From Neoalteromonas flava (GTDB lineage: Bacteria; Pseudomonadota; Gammaproteobacteria; Enterobacterales; Alteromonadaceae), in the NCBI RefSeq assembly GCF_002807685.1, contig NZ_PEAX01000005.1:336868-400867 (forward strand): DNA of 64,000 bases. The letters run 5' to 3'. Under the pieces are notes generated by a model. It did no database searches and was not told the origin of the DNA. It saw nothing but the letters and a program-made list of their open reading frames with translations. Each line of letters starts with the position of its first letter. Within the stretch, counting starts at the first letter, position 1. Shown here one piece after another: positions 35,578-45,587 of the stretch. Position numbers and translations under genes: made by a program.

Positions 35578-36827
35578 TCTTTAACCTGCATCACGTTGTC
35601 GCGCTGGTAGGCCTTCAAACCAAATAAAGGCAACATCGCGATGGCGTGATCGAATATATCTGCTTGGATCCCTTCATACGCGACCCAGTCTTTGTTGGCG
35701 CTAAAACAATAAACTTCTAGCGGCAAACCTACCTCAGTCGGTGCTAACTGCCTAACCATCATGGTCATATCTTTATTAATTTCCGGATGATTACTGATAT
35801 AACTGCGCAAGTACGCGCGAAACGTACCTAAGTTAGTTAAGCGACGGCTATTCAGCAAGTCCTGTTCGTCAATGTGCTGATCAGTATGATAACTTTTCAG
35901 GACGTTGAGCTTATCCGCGATATAGGCTTTGATGTAGCGGATTTTGCCAAATTCTTGCAGCATATCCTGGTCACAAAATTTCACACTGCGCAGGTCGATG
36001 TTTATTGCCCGTTTGATCCGGCGGCCGCCTGATTCACTCATACCACGCCAGTTCTTGACTGCTTCGGTGGTTAAGGAGTAGGTGGGCAGAGTCGATATCG
36101 TTTTATCCCAATTTTGCACTTTAACGTTGGTTAGTCCGATCAGCAGTATCTCGCCGTCCACATCGTATTTTGGCATCGCAATCCAATCACCTGTGTTAAA
36201 CATGCGATTAGCCGCAATTTGGATGCCTGCTACAAAGCCTAAGATGGTATCGCGGAAAATAAGTAACAAAACAGCAGCGATGGCGGTCATACCAGAGAGC
36301 AGGATAATCGGGCTTTTATCGATAAGTAAACTGATCACCAGAATAATCACGATCATAGTAAACAGCAGCTTAGCGACCTGAATAAAGCCAGTGATTGGTG
36401 CCCGTTTGGCCAGCGAAGACTTATTATAGATGTCTTCAATCGTGTTTAGCACCGCACTGATAATTAACAGCGAGGCCAACGCCAAATAGATCATGGATAA
36501 TTTTTCGATGACCGAGAGTAGCTTAGAGTCATCGGGTAAGAGAGCATAGGCCACTAGGCTTATCGCGATCGCTGGCACAATGTGGCCACAGCGTTTGAAG
36601 AAATGGTGCCGGTGCAGCTCATCGTCCCACTGACTGCGAGTGCGCATTACAAAATGCGTAACCTTGTCACTGACCACAATTCGAGTGACCCAAAGCGACA
36701 ACACAGCACTAAGCAAAATCACCAAACATGCTGCAGCGAAGTATGCAACACTATCCAGTGTCGCTGCAGGCACAAGCATTTGGACTTGCTCAAGCAACAC
36801 TTGTTTAACGTTGAGTTCGCTTAACAT
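35574..36827 (-). CDS. ybdG: Miniconductance mechanosensitive channel, YbdG type
   Basis: A 417-residue inner-membrane channel of the MscS superfamily that relieves turgor at hypo-osmotic shock. The length matches E. coli YbdG (415). Several N-terminal helices precede the MscS core: DTILGFVAGIQIAANRMFNTGDWI, then LPTYSLTTEAVKNWRGMSESGGRRIKRAINI, a stretch distinctive for the YbdG/YnaI-like branch. It is the last gene of a minus-strand run behind the two acyltransferase genes, separated from them by only 3 bp, so it is likely co-transcribed. Confidence 0.9.
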   Translation of the reverse strand: MLSELNVKQVLLEQVQMLVPAATLDSVAYFAAACLVILLSAVLSLWVTRIVVSDKVTHFVMRTRSQWDDELHRHHFFKRCGHIVPAIAISLVAYALLPDDSKLLSVIEKLSMIYLALASLLIISAVLNTIEDIYNKSSLAKRAPITGFIQVAKLLFTMIVIILVISLLIDKSPIILLSGMTAIAAVLLLIFRDTILGFVAGIQIAANRMFNTGDWIAMPKYDVDGEILLIGLTNVKVQNWDKTISTLPTYSLTTEAVKNWRGMSESGGRRIKRAINIDLRSVKFCDQDMLQEFGKIRYIKAYIADKLNVLKSYHTDQHIDEQDLLNSRRLTNLGTFRAYLRSYISNHPEINKDMTMMVRQLAPTEVGLPLEVYCFSANKDWVAYEGIQADIFDHAIAMLPLFGLKAYQRDNVMQVKD

Positions 36828-36830
36828 AAG

Positions 36831-37724
36831 TTAGTTTCCTAATAGGGTTTTTAGGCGTTGATCTTTGGCACACCAAAGTTCATTTAACCAACGCTGAAAG
36901 CGCGCCTTAAAAGAGGCATTGTTAAAGTAGTCGCCAATCACATCTTCGGTTACAGGTAACACATTAACATCAATGATGATGCTGCGCATTTGGCCGCTTA
37001 ACATTTCGAGCATGGGATGGCGACGATTGTGCGGGTAGGCTAAAGAGATATCTAGAATGTTAGTAAACAGTTCACCCATTGCAGCCAGAGTGAACGCAAT
37101 ACCGCCAGCCTTGGGGGGTAAAAGACACTCAAACTCACTGCCTTTCAACTGATGTTTTACAGGGGTAAAACGTGTACCTTCGACGAAATTGATCACTGTA
37201 GTTGGTTGCGATTTGAATTTCTCGCAGGATTTCCGCGTAGTTTCGATGTCCTTGCCGCGCAAATGCGGATTTTTCGCTACAAAGGCTTGTGAGTAGCGGC
37301 GCATGAACGGCATATCGAGCGCCCAGGCTCCGAGCCCAACAAATGGCATCCAGATCAGTTCTTTCTTAAGGAAAAATTTCGGCGGAGGAATACGCTTGTG
37401 GGCAAAATGGATCAACAAAACAATGTCCAAATAACTTAAATGGTTAGCAATAATTAAGTACCAACTCTGCTGACTAAGTTGCCCGTCGACGCGATATTCA
37501 ATAGTAATTGGATTAAATAACTTGATCATTGCTACGCTGATTTGACCAAAAGCGAGCAAAAATATATTCATTAACGGGTTAATGAATCGTTGTGTAATCG
37601 CTTGAGGGATGATCAACTTCAGCAAACCGAACATGATGATAAGCAAACCCCAAATCGCTAAATTGAGCAGTTGCAGGGGTAAGTGAAGAAGAAAAATAAT
37701 GGGAGCGAAAACGACACGCATCAT
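36831..37724 (-). CDS. YihG-like acyltransferase, copy 2
   Basis: A 297-residue membrane acyltransferase of the PlsC superfamily. NHLSYLDI is the NHx4D catalytic motif, FVEGTRFTP is the glycerophosphate-binding block, and LIWMPFVGLGAWALDMPFMRRYS and GKDIETTRKSCEKF are YihG signatures. It likely acylates lysophosphatidic acid or related lipids in the inner membrane. The ATG at 37724, behind AGGA, is preferred to a longer frame that runs back into the previous gene. It lies 4 bp after its paralogue, with clearly similar sequence throughout, so this is a tandem duplication. Confidence 0.88.
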   Translation of the reverse strand: MMRVVFAPIIFLLHLPLQLLNLAIWGLLIIMFGLLKLIIPQAITQRFINPLMNIFLLAFGQISVAMIKLFNPITIEYRVDGQLSQQSWYLIIANHLSYLDIVLLIHFAHKRIPPPKFFLKKELIWMPFVGLGAWALDMPFMRRYSQAFVAKNPHLRGKDIETTRKSCEKFKSQPTTVINFVEGTRFTPVKHQLKGSEFECLLPPKAGGIAFTLAAMGELFTNILDISLAYPHNRRHPMLEMLSGQMRSIIIDVNVLPVTEDVIGDYFNNASFKARFQRWLNELWCAKDQRLKTLLGN

Positions 37725-37728
37725 ACGG

Positions 37729-38634
37729 CTAGTCCTGCGTTGAAAGTTGTTTAAGTTGCTGGTCTTTTTGCGCCCATACACTATTTAGCCATTGTTGAAA
37801 AATGGCGCGTTGTTCAGGGTCATCAAAGTAGCGTTGGGTAAATATGTTTTGGCTAAAAAGATCGGCGATGGGCGTGACCGTTATATTCACTTTAATGTCT
37901 TTCACTTTGCCGCAAACAAAATCCCAATAGGAAGGAATGCCCTGCGGGTAGTAAATCGTAACATCAACCAATTTATGCAACTGCGAGCCCATAGCGCTAA
38001 GCACAAAAGCGATACCTCCGGCACGGGGTTTCAGGAGGTGTTCGTATGGGCTCAACTGCCGAGCGTGTTTACTGGGCGTCAAACGAGTACCTTCAATGAA
38101 ATTCATCACACTGACCGGTTTGTGCTGAAATTTTTCACAGGCTTTACGCGTAGTTTCCAAATCTTTACCTTTCAAATGTGGGTTCTTCGCCAGAAAGGAT
38201 TTGCTGTACCGACGCATAAACGGGAAATCGAGAGCCCACCATGCGAGCCCGAGAAAGGGAACCCAAATCAACTCTTGTTTGAGAAAAAATTTTAAGAACG
38301 GAATTTTGCGATTAAACACCCGCTGTAAAACTAAAATATCGACCCAACTTTGATGGTTTGCAATGACTAAATACCAATCGTCAGTCGAAAGTGAATCAAG
38401 ACCGTTGACGTTCCACTTGACGCGACTAAAGATGTTTTGATTCAGTCGGTTGATTGTTATCCAGTTGGTTGCACATCCGTCAAGTAAGTGGGAAAGGCCG
38501 CGTCGCCAGATAGGAACGGGAATCAATTTGAGCACCGACAGCAACATTATCGGGATCACCCAAAAAATTGTATTCAGAAAATACAGAATTACGGACAGGC
38601 TGCCAGCAATGGTGTAGCCTATTTGCTTAAACAT
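37729..38634 (-). CDS. YihG-like acyltransferase, copy 1
   Basis: A 301-residue PlsC-superfamily acyltransferase. Catalytic NHQSWVDI and FIEGTRLTPSKH are present, as are LIWVPFLGLAWWALDFPFMRRYS and GKDLETTRKACEKF. The N-terminal helix starts MFKQIGYTIAGSLSVILYF, so I use the ATG at 38634 with AAAGGG upstream rather than a longer start. It is closest to E. coli YihG, which also lies outside the plsC locus. It is first in the acyltransferase-acyltransferase-channel operon. Confidence 0.88.
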   Translation of the reverse strand: MFKQIGYTIAGSLSVILYFLNTIFWVIPIMLLSVLKLIPVPIWRRGLSHLLDGCATNWITINRLNQNIFSRVKWNVNGLDSLSTDDWYLVIANHQSWVDILVLQRVFNRKIPFLKFFLKQELIWVPFLGLAWWALDFPFMRRYSKSFLAKNPHLKGKDLETTRKACEKFQHKPVSVMNFIEGTRLTPSKHARQLSPYEHLLKPRAGGIAFVLSAMGSQLHKLVDVTIYYPQGIPSYWDFVCGKVKDIKVNITVTPIADLFSQNIFTQRYFDDPEQRAIFQQWLNSVWAQKDQQLKQLSTQD

Positions 38635-38724
38635 TTTGCAACTAACCCTTTCGCGACCGATAAAAGCGCGCATTGTAAACGAAAACCGCTAAAATCCGAA
38701 TACATGCGTGGATAAAAACAATAG

Positions 38725-39855
<1,131 letters not shown>

Positions 39856-39868
39856 CAGGGCAGCTACT

Positions 39869-40729
39869 ATGAAAGTTTTATCTACACAGCGCGTGTTTGA
39901 GGGACTTTTGATCCGCTTTGAACACCCATCGAATGTGAATCATTGCACCATGACTGCCAGCGTGTTTTTACCACCTTTGGCGACACAGGGGGCGGATCCC
40001 AAGGCAGTTCCAGTGCTTTATTGGCTCTCAGGTCTTACGTGCAATGATCAAAACTTTGCCCAGAAAGCAGGAGCGTTTCGAGCCGCAGCGGATCTCAATA
40101 TTGCTATCGTTATGCCGGATACAAGTCCGCGCGGATACGGCGTGGCTGATGATCCGGACGGCGCGTATGACTTTGGCTTAGGTGCAGGTTTTTACCTGAA
40201 TGCGACTCAAGCGGAGTTCGCACTTAATTACAATATGTACGACTATGTAACCCAAGAATTGCCTAAAATCATTGAAGCCCACTTTAATGTAACCAAAGAT
40301 AAAAGCATCAGCGGTCATTCCATGGGCGGTCACGGAGCATTAGTGATTGGGTTACGCGAATCAGCAGCGTATCGGTCGGTTTCTGCATTCAGTCCAATTT
40401 GCCATCCCATGGAATGTGAATGGGGGCAAAAAGCGTTCAGCGGTTATCTCGGAAACGACAAAGCCAAATGGGCCATGTACGATGCCACGGATTTGCTATC
40501 GCACGCGACAGAAATACCGCCAATTCGCATCGATCAGGGCAGTGACGATGAGTTTTTGGTGGAACAATTGATGCCAGATAGTTTGATCAAGGCGGCGCAG
40601 GAGAATGATCTCAGTCTGAATTATTCCCTGCACACCGGCTATGACCACAGTTATTATTTTATCGCTACATTCATCGACCAACATCTGGCCTTTCATGCCA
40701 AGCACCTGTTTGCTGGTGAAGCAGAGTAA
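39869..40729 (+). CDS. frmB: S-formylglutathione hydrolase FrmB
   Basis: A 286-residue esterase-fold hydrolase that releases formate and glutathione in formaldehyde detoxification. The nucleophile is S151 in SGHSMGGHGAL; RIDQGSDDEFL and SLHTGYDHSYYFI supply the acid and His. It lies 13 bp after frmA and 17 bp before a CBS-domain gene, so all three may be one transcript. Confidence 0.96.
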   Translation: MKVLSTQRVFEGLLIRFEHPSNVNHCTMTASVFLPPLATQGADPKAVPVLYWLSGLTCNDQNFAQKAGAFRAAADLNIAIVMPDTSPRGYGVADDPDGAYDFGLGAGFYLNATQAEFALNYNMYDYVTQELPKIIEAHFNVTKDKSISGHSMGGHGALVIGLRESAAYRSVSAFSPICHPMECEWGQKAFSGYLGNDKAKWAMYDATDLLSHATEIPPIRIDQGSDDEFLVEQLMPDSLIKAAQENDLSLNYSLHTGYDHSYYFIATFIDQHLAFHAKHLFAGEAE

Positions 40730-40746
40730 AAGGAGCGGAACTAAAG

Positions 40747-41172
40747 ATGTCTGTGGATCAGTTGATGACGAAAAATGTGGTCACCGTAAACATGGATGAC
40801 CGCTTGAAAGTGGTGCGGGACTTATTTATCAAGCACCGTTTTCATCATCTGCTCGTGGTAGATGATAATCATGTGCTCGTGGCGGTCATTTCTGACCGAG
40901 ATTACTTCAAAGCAACGACGCCGACAGTTGATTTACCGGCGGCTCGCGCGAAAGATTTGGCTACGCTAGATAAACGCGTTCATCAAATCGTTAAACGTAA
41001 GCTGGTTAGCATCCGGCAAGGGGATTCGCTGAAACATGCCATAACCACATTCAAGCAATATAAGGTTTCCTGCTTGCCTGTGGTTAACCCCGACGGCAAA
41101 CCGGTCGGGGTTATTACTTGGCGAGACATCATTAATTGGCTTTATGAGAAGATTAATAAATCCCAAAGTTAG
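40747..41172 (+). CDS. Two-CBS-domain protein
   Basis: A 141-residue protein made of a pair of CBS domains (about 5-60 and 75-135): MTKNVVTVNMDDRLKVVRDLFIKHRFHHLLVVDDN, then KLVSIRQGDSLKHAITTFKQYKVSCLPVVNPDGKPVGVITWRDI. Such stand-alone pairs usually bind adenine nucleotides. No fused effector is seen. It sits 17 bp behind frmB; a link with formaldehyde detoxification is possible but unproven. The stop overlaps the convergent GNAT/peptidase gene by 4 bp. Confidence 0.85.
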   Translation: MSVDQLMTKNVVTVNMDDRLKVVRDLFIKHRFHHLLVVDDNHVLVAVISDRDYFKATTPTVDLPAARAKDLATLDKRVHQIVKRKLVSIRQGDSLKHAITTFKQYKVSCLPVVNPDGKPVGVITWRDIINWLYEKINKSQS

Positions 41173-42281
41173 TGCCGTCGCAAGATAATAAATGCGCGTA
41201 GTTTTTGCTTGCCATAACCTGACATCTTGAGAAAGTCCTGATTACTGATGGGGATATGCTGATATTCCAAGGGGTTGGTGGTTTCACTTTCAGCATCCGG
41301 ATCATGCAAGTAAAAACAGGCTTCATCAATATGGGTTATGCACACCCAGTGGGGTGTTTTGCTATTACTCAAATGATATGTACTGATCAAACCCACAATG
41401 GCATCACCTTGCATTAGATGCTGCTGCAACATGTCCAGCGTCGGCGTAGTTTCGTGCAACTGAATCGCCGTTTGCTGCATTTCATCGCGAAAGGTTTGCT
41501 CAACAACCTGCATGATGTGTTTTTTCTCAGCGCTGCGCACCCCATCAATGAATAATCCCTCGGCATAAGAAACATAGACTTCAACGGCAAAATCACGTCG
41601 ATGAGCCGCTAGTGCTAAGCCATACGGGTGACAACCGCCATGACCTGAAGTCATATAAATTGAGGTGGCCTCGCGCCACAGAGCTAATTCAAGGGTTTGC
41701 GTCATTTGTATGGCGTCATCTAAATGATGCATGGCCATCAACAGTGCTGACGGTCCGCAGGTAAATTCAGTGGTCTGGCGGTACCAAGGGTAGCGTGGTA
41801 GCAAAGTTTGCACTGCCAATTGACGGATAGGCTTTTGCATCCGAATCGCGTCAATATTGTTCGCGTAGTATTCCGCATAAACACCAAACGGCTCATACCC
41901 TGCACGCTTATAAAGTGTGATTGCTGAGGTATTGTTTTCTGCAACTTCCAAGCGCATAAACAAGCGGCCTTGCTTGAGCGCAGCTTGCTCTAATCGTTGC
42001 AGTAATGCTGCGCCTAACCCCGAACCTCGCGTACTTGGACTTATAGCAATAGAATAAAGACGCGCGAGTTGAGTACCTTTGCGCAGTAACACCAATCCAT
42101 AGCCGAGTACTTGACGATCGACTTCTGCGACCAGGAATATGCAATTCTCGGCAGCAACCCAGTGCTTGAATCGTTTGGCTGACAAACGATCAGTAGCAAA
42201 AGCTTCACACTCCAAAGCATATAGTTGCGCGACATCAGCGCGCTGCGCCGCACGAAAAACGACTGAGTCCAAGTTCAACAT
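41169..42281 (-). CDS. GNAT acetyltransferase fused to C39-like peptidase (DUF3335)
   Basis: A 370-residue fusion. Residues 1-150 are a RimI-type GNAT domain with the acetyl-CoA loop SPSTRGSGLGAALL (81-94). Residues about 160-370 form a papain-like C39 peptidase domain with the likely triad C175 (EFTCGPSALLMAMHHL), H311 (TPHWVCITHI) and D327 (YLHDPDA), the DUF3335 group. It lies 2 bp after a RimK-like ATP-grasp ligase gene in the same direction, a pairing known in proteobacteria and thought to act on a peptide or protein tail. No precursor peptide gene was found beside it. Confidence 0.86.
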   Translation of the reverse strand: MLNLDSVVFRAAQRADVAQLYALECEAFATDRLSAKRFKHWVAAENCIFLVAEVDRQVLGYGLVLLRKGTQLARLYSIAISPSTRGSGLGAALLQRLEQAALKQGRLFMRLEVAENNTSAITLYKRAGYEPFGVYAEYYANNIDAIRMQKPIRQLAVQTLLPRYPWYRQTTEFTCGPSALLMAMHHLDDAIQMTQTLELALWREATSIYMTSGHGGCHPYGLALAAHRRDFAVEVYVSYAEGLFIDGVRSAEKKHIMQVVEQTFRDEMQQTAIQLHETTPTLDMLQQHLMQGDAIVGLISTYHLSNSKTPHWVCITHIDEACFYLHDPDAESETTNPLEYQHIPISNQDFLKMSGYGKQKLRAFIILRRH

Positions 42282-42283
42282 GG

Positions 42284-43735
42284 TTAGCGACCTCGCGCCT
42301 CCAGACGCTGCGCGAATTCTTCCATAATGATGGTGTACAATTCTTTGCCTAAATAAACATCTTCAACTTTGGACTCGATGGATGGGTTATCGTTGACCTC
42401 AATCACATAGACTTTATTTTGAATTTGCTTAATGTCTACGCCGTATAACCCTTTACCAATGACTGCACTCGCGCGCACTGCCGCATCAAGAACAGGTCGA
42501 GGCACTTCAAACGTCGGTAAGGTTTCAAAGCCGCCACTGAAGTCTTTTTTCGATTCATGGTTGTAAATTTGCCAATGGTTACGTGCCATAAAATAGCGGC
42601 AGGCGTAAATCGGCTTGCCATTGAGTACACCAATGCGCCAGTCATAGTCAGTAAACAGGAATTCTTGTACCAGCACGATAGAAGAATGTTCAAGCATCTG
42701 CGTTAAACGGGCACGCAATTCGTCACGGCTTTCTACCTTATGTACACCCAAAGAGAACGCGCTTTCAGGTAATTTAAGTACCATCGGATAACCGTAGCGC
42801 TGTTCCAAGTCGGCACAGACCTCAGCACTGCATGATGAGACAAATTCACTGCGTGGCGCTGGTACATTACTGTAGGTAAACGCATCCTGTAAGAACACTT
42901 TGTTGCAACAGCGTAAAATCGACGTCGCGTCGTCAATTACAACCAGGCCATGTTGTTCCGCGCGCCGAGCGATGCGGTACGTATGGTGATTGATTGCCGT
43001 CGTTTCGCGAATGAACAGCGCATCATAGGTATCGATTAAATGCACTTGATCCGGGGTAATTAATTCAGCATCAATACCCACCCGTTGCGCAGCTTTGACA
43101 AAGTTAGCTAGCGCCTTGCTGTCACTTGGTGGGGTTTTCTCTTCTGGGTTATACAAAATAGCCATGTCCCAGCGAGCAGTCTTATTGCTGCGTGCGCCTA
43201 CAAAGGTCGATTCGGTGAAACGTTGCAGCGCAGCAGAGAACAACGCAGTTTGCTCACTGTCCAGGCTTTCGACTGAAACTGTCTGTACCGAGGCTAACGC
43301 GACGGTTTGAGTTTTGCTCAGAACGACTTTAAGAATAGGTGCAGGGAACAGTCCAAACAGGTGTTTAGCGACCTTTCTGTAGTTTTCAATTGGACTCTGA
43401 CCAAAAAATACCAGCAGCTCGATGCTTTCATCCATTTTCAGATGTTTGCTTTGTGCGTTAGTCAAAGCCACCTGACGGGCTTGACCGTGAGCGTCGAGCT
43501 TTAAATCGTTAATGGTGCTGACGCTAGGCAAAACTTGATGTTTCCGTGCTTCAGCCAATAGCGAGCAATAATAACCTTCGCCTAAATAACGACTGGTGTC
43601 ACATAAATTAATGACCAACATCTTTGGCTCACCTTTTTTGGGGTAATGCGCTAAGTAGTCGGCAAAAAGTTCGACGGGAATGTCTGTAGTACCGATATCA
43701 ATTTCGGAATCGGCAACGATTAATGGTTTGGCCAC
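42284..43735 (-). CDS. RimK-like ATP-grasp ligase with RLAN N-terminal domain
   Basis: A 483-residue enzyme. The N-terminal half (1-about 190) matches the RimK-like ATP-grasp N-terminal (RLAN) domain (LVINLCDTSRYLGEGYYCSLLAEARKH). The C-terminal half is an ATP-grasp ligase of the RimK/GshB type: YGYPMVLKLPESAFSLGVHKV and VYVIEVNDNPSIESKVED contain the ATP/Mg2+ ligands. It likely adds amino acids to a peptide or protein end or side chain using ATP. It starts with GTG at 43735 without a clear ribosome-binding site. It is followed by the GNAT/C39 fusion 2 bp later, so both act together. Confidence 0.86.
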   Translation of the reverse strand: MAKPLIVADSEIDIGTTDIPVELFADYLAHYPKKGEPKMLVINLCDTSRYLGEGYYCSLLAEARKHQVLPSVSTINDLKLDAHGQARQVALTNAQSKHLKMDESIELLVFFGQSPIENYRKVAKHLFGLFPAPILKVVLSKTQTVALASVQTVSVESLDSEQTALFSAALQRFTESTFVGARSNKTARWDMAILYNPEEKTPPSDSKALANFVKAAQRVGIDAELITPDQVHLIDTYDALFIRETTAINHHTYRIARRAEQHGLVVIDDATSILRCCNKVFLQDAFTYSNVPAPRSEFVSSCSAEVCADLEQRYGYPMVLKLPESAFSLGVHKVESRDELRARLTQMLEHSSIVLVQEFLFTDYDWRIGVLNGKPIYACRYFMARNHWQIYNHESKKDFSGGFETLPTFEVPRPVLDAAVRASAVIGKGLYGVDIKQIQNKVYVIEVNDNPSIESKVEDVYLGKELYTIIMEEFAQRLEARGR

Positions 43736-44057
43736 GGAGATAACAAGTGTAATAAAAGACGCGTGGAATATAGGCTATTCTTTGTGCAACGCAAGTGTCC
43801 ACAAGGGTTATTTACGTGACTTTTTTTTATCGTCACGATTAGATCTATAAATCGATTGTTAACTAGCTTAAGAGCGGGTTTGTGCCGACATGTCGCTCGC
43901 TTTAAAACCTTTATATGCTGAGCCGGCAATTAGAATGGACTCAGTTAACGGAGATTGACGTGTGCGACAGGAGATGTAGCAGGTAACTTTTTAAATCGTA
44001 CCAGGAAGTGATATTATCCGCCGGTAATCTGTAATTCCCGCGTAAAAGGCGTAAAGC
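43736..44057. other. 322-bp divergent non-coding region upstream of the ligase and dusA
   Basis: It lies between the divergent RimK-like gene and dusA. It contains a perfect inverted repeat, CGTGAC-N11-GTCACG (43815-43837), and T/A-rich stretches. Promoters for both genes should be here. I see no RNA gene or convincing small gene; a short minus-strand frame reaches into the ligase gene but has no family features. Confidence 0.4.
43815..43837. promoter_or_regulatory. Inverted repeat CGTGAC/GTCACG upstream of dusA
   Basis: Perfect 6-bp arms flank a T-rich 11-bp core. It is about 80 bp upstream of the RimK-like gene start and about 220 bp upstream of dusA. Possible operator for the ligase/peptidase pair; the binding protein is unknown. 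Confidence 0.3.
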
Positions 44058-45071
44058 GTGAGCAATCTTGATCAACATAGACGATTATCTGTAGCCCCCA
44101 TGTTGGATTGGACAGACAAACATTGCCGCTATTTTTATCGCTTGATGTCTAAACAAACCTTGTTGTATACAGAAATGGTCACTACTGGGGCCATCATCTA
44201 TGGCAAAGGAGATTATCTCGAATTTAATCCTGCTGAGCATCCAGTCGCTCTTCAGCTAGGCGGTTCTGACACCGATGCCATGGCTCGCTGTGCAGTGCTG
44301 GCTCAAGAGCGCGGCTATGATGAAGTCAATATCAACGTTGGTTGTCCTTCAGATCGAGTACAAAATGGTCGTTTTGGTGCCTGCTTGATGGCAGAGCCAA
44401 GCGTAGTGGCTGATTGCATACAAGCTATGCAGGCTGAAGTCGATATTCCGATTACTGTTAAATGCAGGATAGGCATAGATGATATGGATGAATATGCGGA
44501 TTTGAGCCGCTTCATTCAAACAGTAGCTAATGCCGGTTGCGATACTTTTATTGTGCATGCACGCAAAGCGTGGTTGCAGGGCCTGAGTCCGAAAGAAAAC
44601 CGCGATATTCCGCCATTGTCTTATCCACGGGTATATGCATTAAAACAAGAATTCCCCGAACTCTCGATCAGTATTAATGGCGGAATTAAGTCCTTTGCCG
44701 AAGCCAAAGAGCATCTCAAGCATGTTGATGGCGTAATGATCGGACGCGAGATCTATGCGAACCCCTATCTGTTAGCCGCAGCCGATCGTGACATTTTTGA
44801 TCAGGACCATCACGCACTAACCCGCGAGCAGATCGTAACCAAAATGAGTGAATATATTCGCCAGGAAGTTGCTGCTGGTGCGCGTGAATGGCACATCGCG
44901 CGTCATATGCTCGGTTTGTTTCAAGGGCAGCCCGGTGGGCGAGTTTGGCGCCGTTACTTGAGTCAAAATGGTACAGGCCGTTCACCCCAGCCTGATATCG
45001 TACTGCATGGTTTAGACGCTGTTTTAGCTGCTGCAGAGCAGGTGCGACTGCGCTCATCGTTAGCTTCCTAA
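44058..45071 (+). CDS. dusA: tRNA dihydrouridine synthase A
   Basis: A 337-residue FMN enzyme that reduces uridines in the tRNA D-loop (positions 20/20a). Catalytic C96 is in [41 protein letters not shown] is the family N-terminus, and SINGGIKSF and [14 protein letters not shown] are FMN-phosphate-binding strands. It starts with GTG at 44058. Monocistronic and followed by the Psp regulatory region. Confidence 0.96.
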   Translation: MSNLDQHRRLSVAPMLDWTDKHCRYFYRLMSKQTLLYTEMVTTGAIIYGKGDYLEFNPAEHPVALQLGGSDTDAMARCAVLAQERGYDEVNINVGCPSDRVQNGRFGACLMAEPSVVADCIQAMQAEVDIPITVKCRIGIDDMDEYADLSRFIQTVANAGCDTFIVHARKAWLQGLSPKENRDIPPLSYPRVYALKQEFPELSISINGGIKSFAEAKEHLKHVDGVMIGREIYANPYLLAAADRDIFDQDHHALTREQIVTKMSEYIRQEVAAGAREWHIARHMLGLFQGQPGGRVWRRYLSQNGTGRSPQPDIVLHGLDAVLAAAEQVRLRSSLAS

Positions 45072-45090
45072 CCAACTCTGTTTATAATTT

Positions 45091-45135
45091 GGTCAAAATG
45101 ACTACATGTGGTGGTTAAATTGACCAGTCCGGTCA
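45091..45135. promoter_or_regulatory. Cluster of GGTCA/TGACC motifs upstream of the psp promoter
   Basis: GGTCA at 45091-45095 and 45131-45135, TGACC at 45121-45125, and a near copy TGACT at 45099-45103. 45121-45135 is a perfect inverted repeat (TGACC-N5-GGTCA). They lie about 115-160 bp upstream of the inferred sigma-54 start, where PspF-type enhancer binding sites are expected. Assignment to PspF is inference. Confidence 0.45.
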
Positions 45136-45221
45136 TTTGTACGCTCTAATTCATTTATCATAACTTCTCCATAATTTCAAAAAATCAATATTAATCAGTG
45201 GCTTATTCGATTTTCGCAGAA

Positions 45222-45238
45222 TTGGCACAAGCTTCGCT
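45222..45238 (+). promoter_or_regulatory. Sigma-54 promoter of the psp operon
   Basis: TTGGCACAAGCTTCGCT fits the sigma-54 consensus TGGCAC-N5-TTGC with one mismatch: GG at 45224-45225, then 10 bp, then GC at 45236-45237. It lies about 50 bp upstream of the 45287 gene. psp operons in gammaproteobacteria are sigma-54/PspF dependent, which supports the call. Start of transcription about 45249. Confidence 0.75.
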
Positions 45239-45286
45239 ATATCTATTCCAAGTCAACGGTGAATACCAAGATAGAGAGAATGGATT

Positions 45287-45568
45287 ATGAAAGTTATCAC
45301 ACGCATCACAGCAACATTGGTTTTGGGCGCTAGTTTGTTAAGTCCTGCTGCAATGGCGCAGGAAAATGTCTTACAAAGTATGGTAAGCCGCATGCTGACC
45401 AGTGTTGTCGAAATTACGGTCGATGAGTTGCAAAACCAAGCGGCAGAGGCAGTAGCCAATACCGCTCACAATATTTCTGAGCACGACAGTGAAATCAAAG
45501 CAAAAGTGAAAGTCACTGAATTGACCGCGGCAGAATCGCAAAACAACGAATTACCTAAATCAGAATAA
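45287..45568 (+). CDS. Uncharacterised secreted protein leading the psp operon
   Basis: A 93-residue protein with a clear signal peptide (...LSPAAMAQEN). The mature part is a long helix with charged repeats (VVEITVDELQNQAAEAVANTAHNI), then a disordered Lys/Glu/Ser tail. I recognise no family. It is the first gene after the sigma-54 promoter and lies 19 bp before pspA, so it should be induced with the envelope stress response. A periplasmic stress-sensing or buffering role is a guess. Confidence 0.7.
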   Translation: MKVITRITATLVLGASLLSPAAMAQENVLQSMVSRMLTSVVEITVDELQNQAAEAVANTAHNISEHDSEIKAKVKVTELTAAESQNNELPKSE

Positions 45569-45587
45569 GTACTTGAGGAGAGAAACC

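Noticed and set aside
43720..43929. 69-codon minus-strand frame as a possible substrate peptide for the ligase
   Set aside because: It overlaps the ligase start, has no ribosome-binding site and no repeated or glutamate-rich tail.
45183..45195. IHF-like site (AATCAA) before the psp sigma-54 promoter
   Set aside because: Only half of the consensus is present; AT-rich DNA gives such matches by chance.
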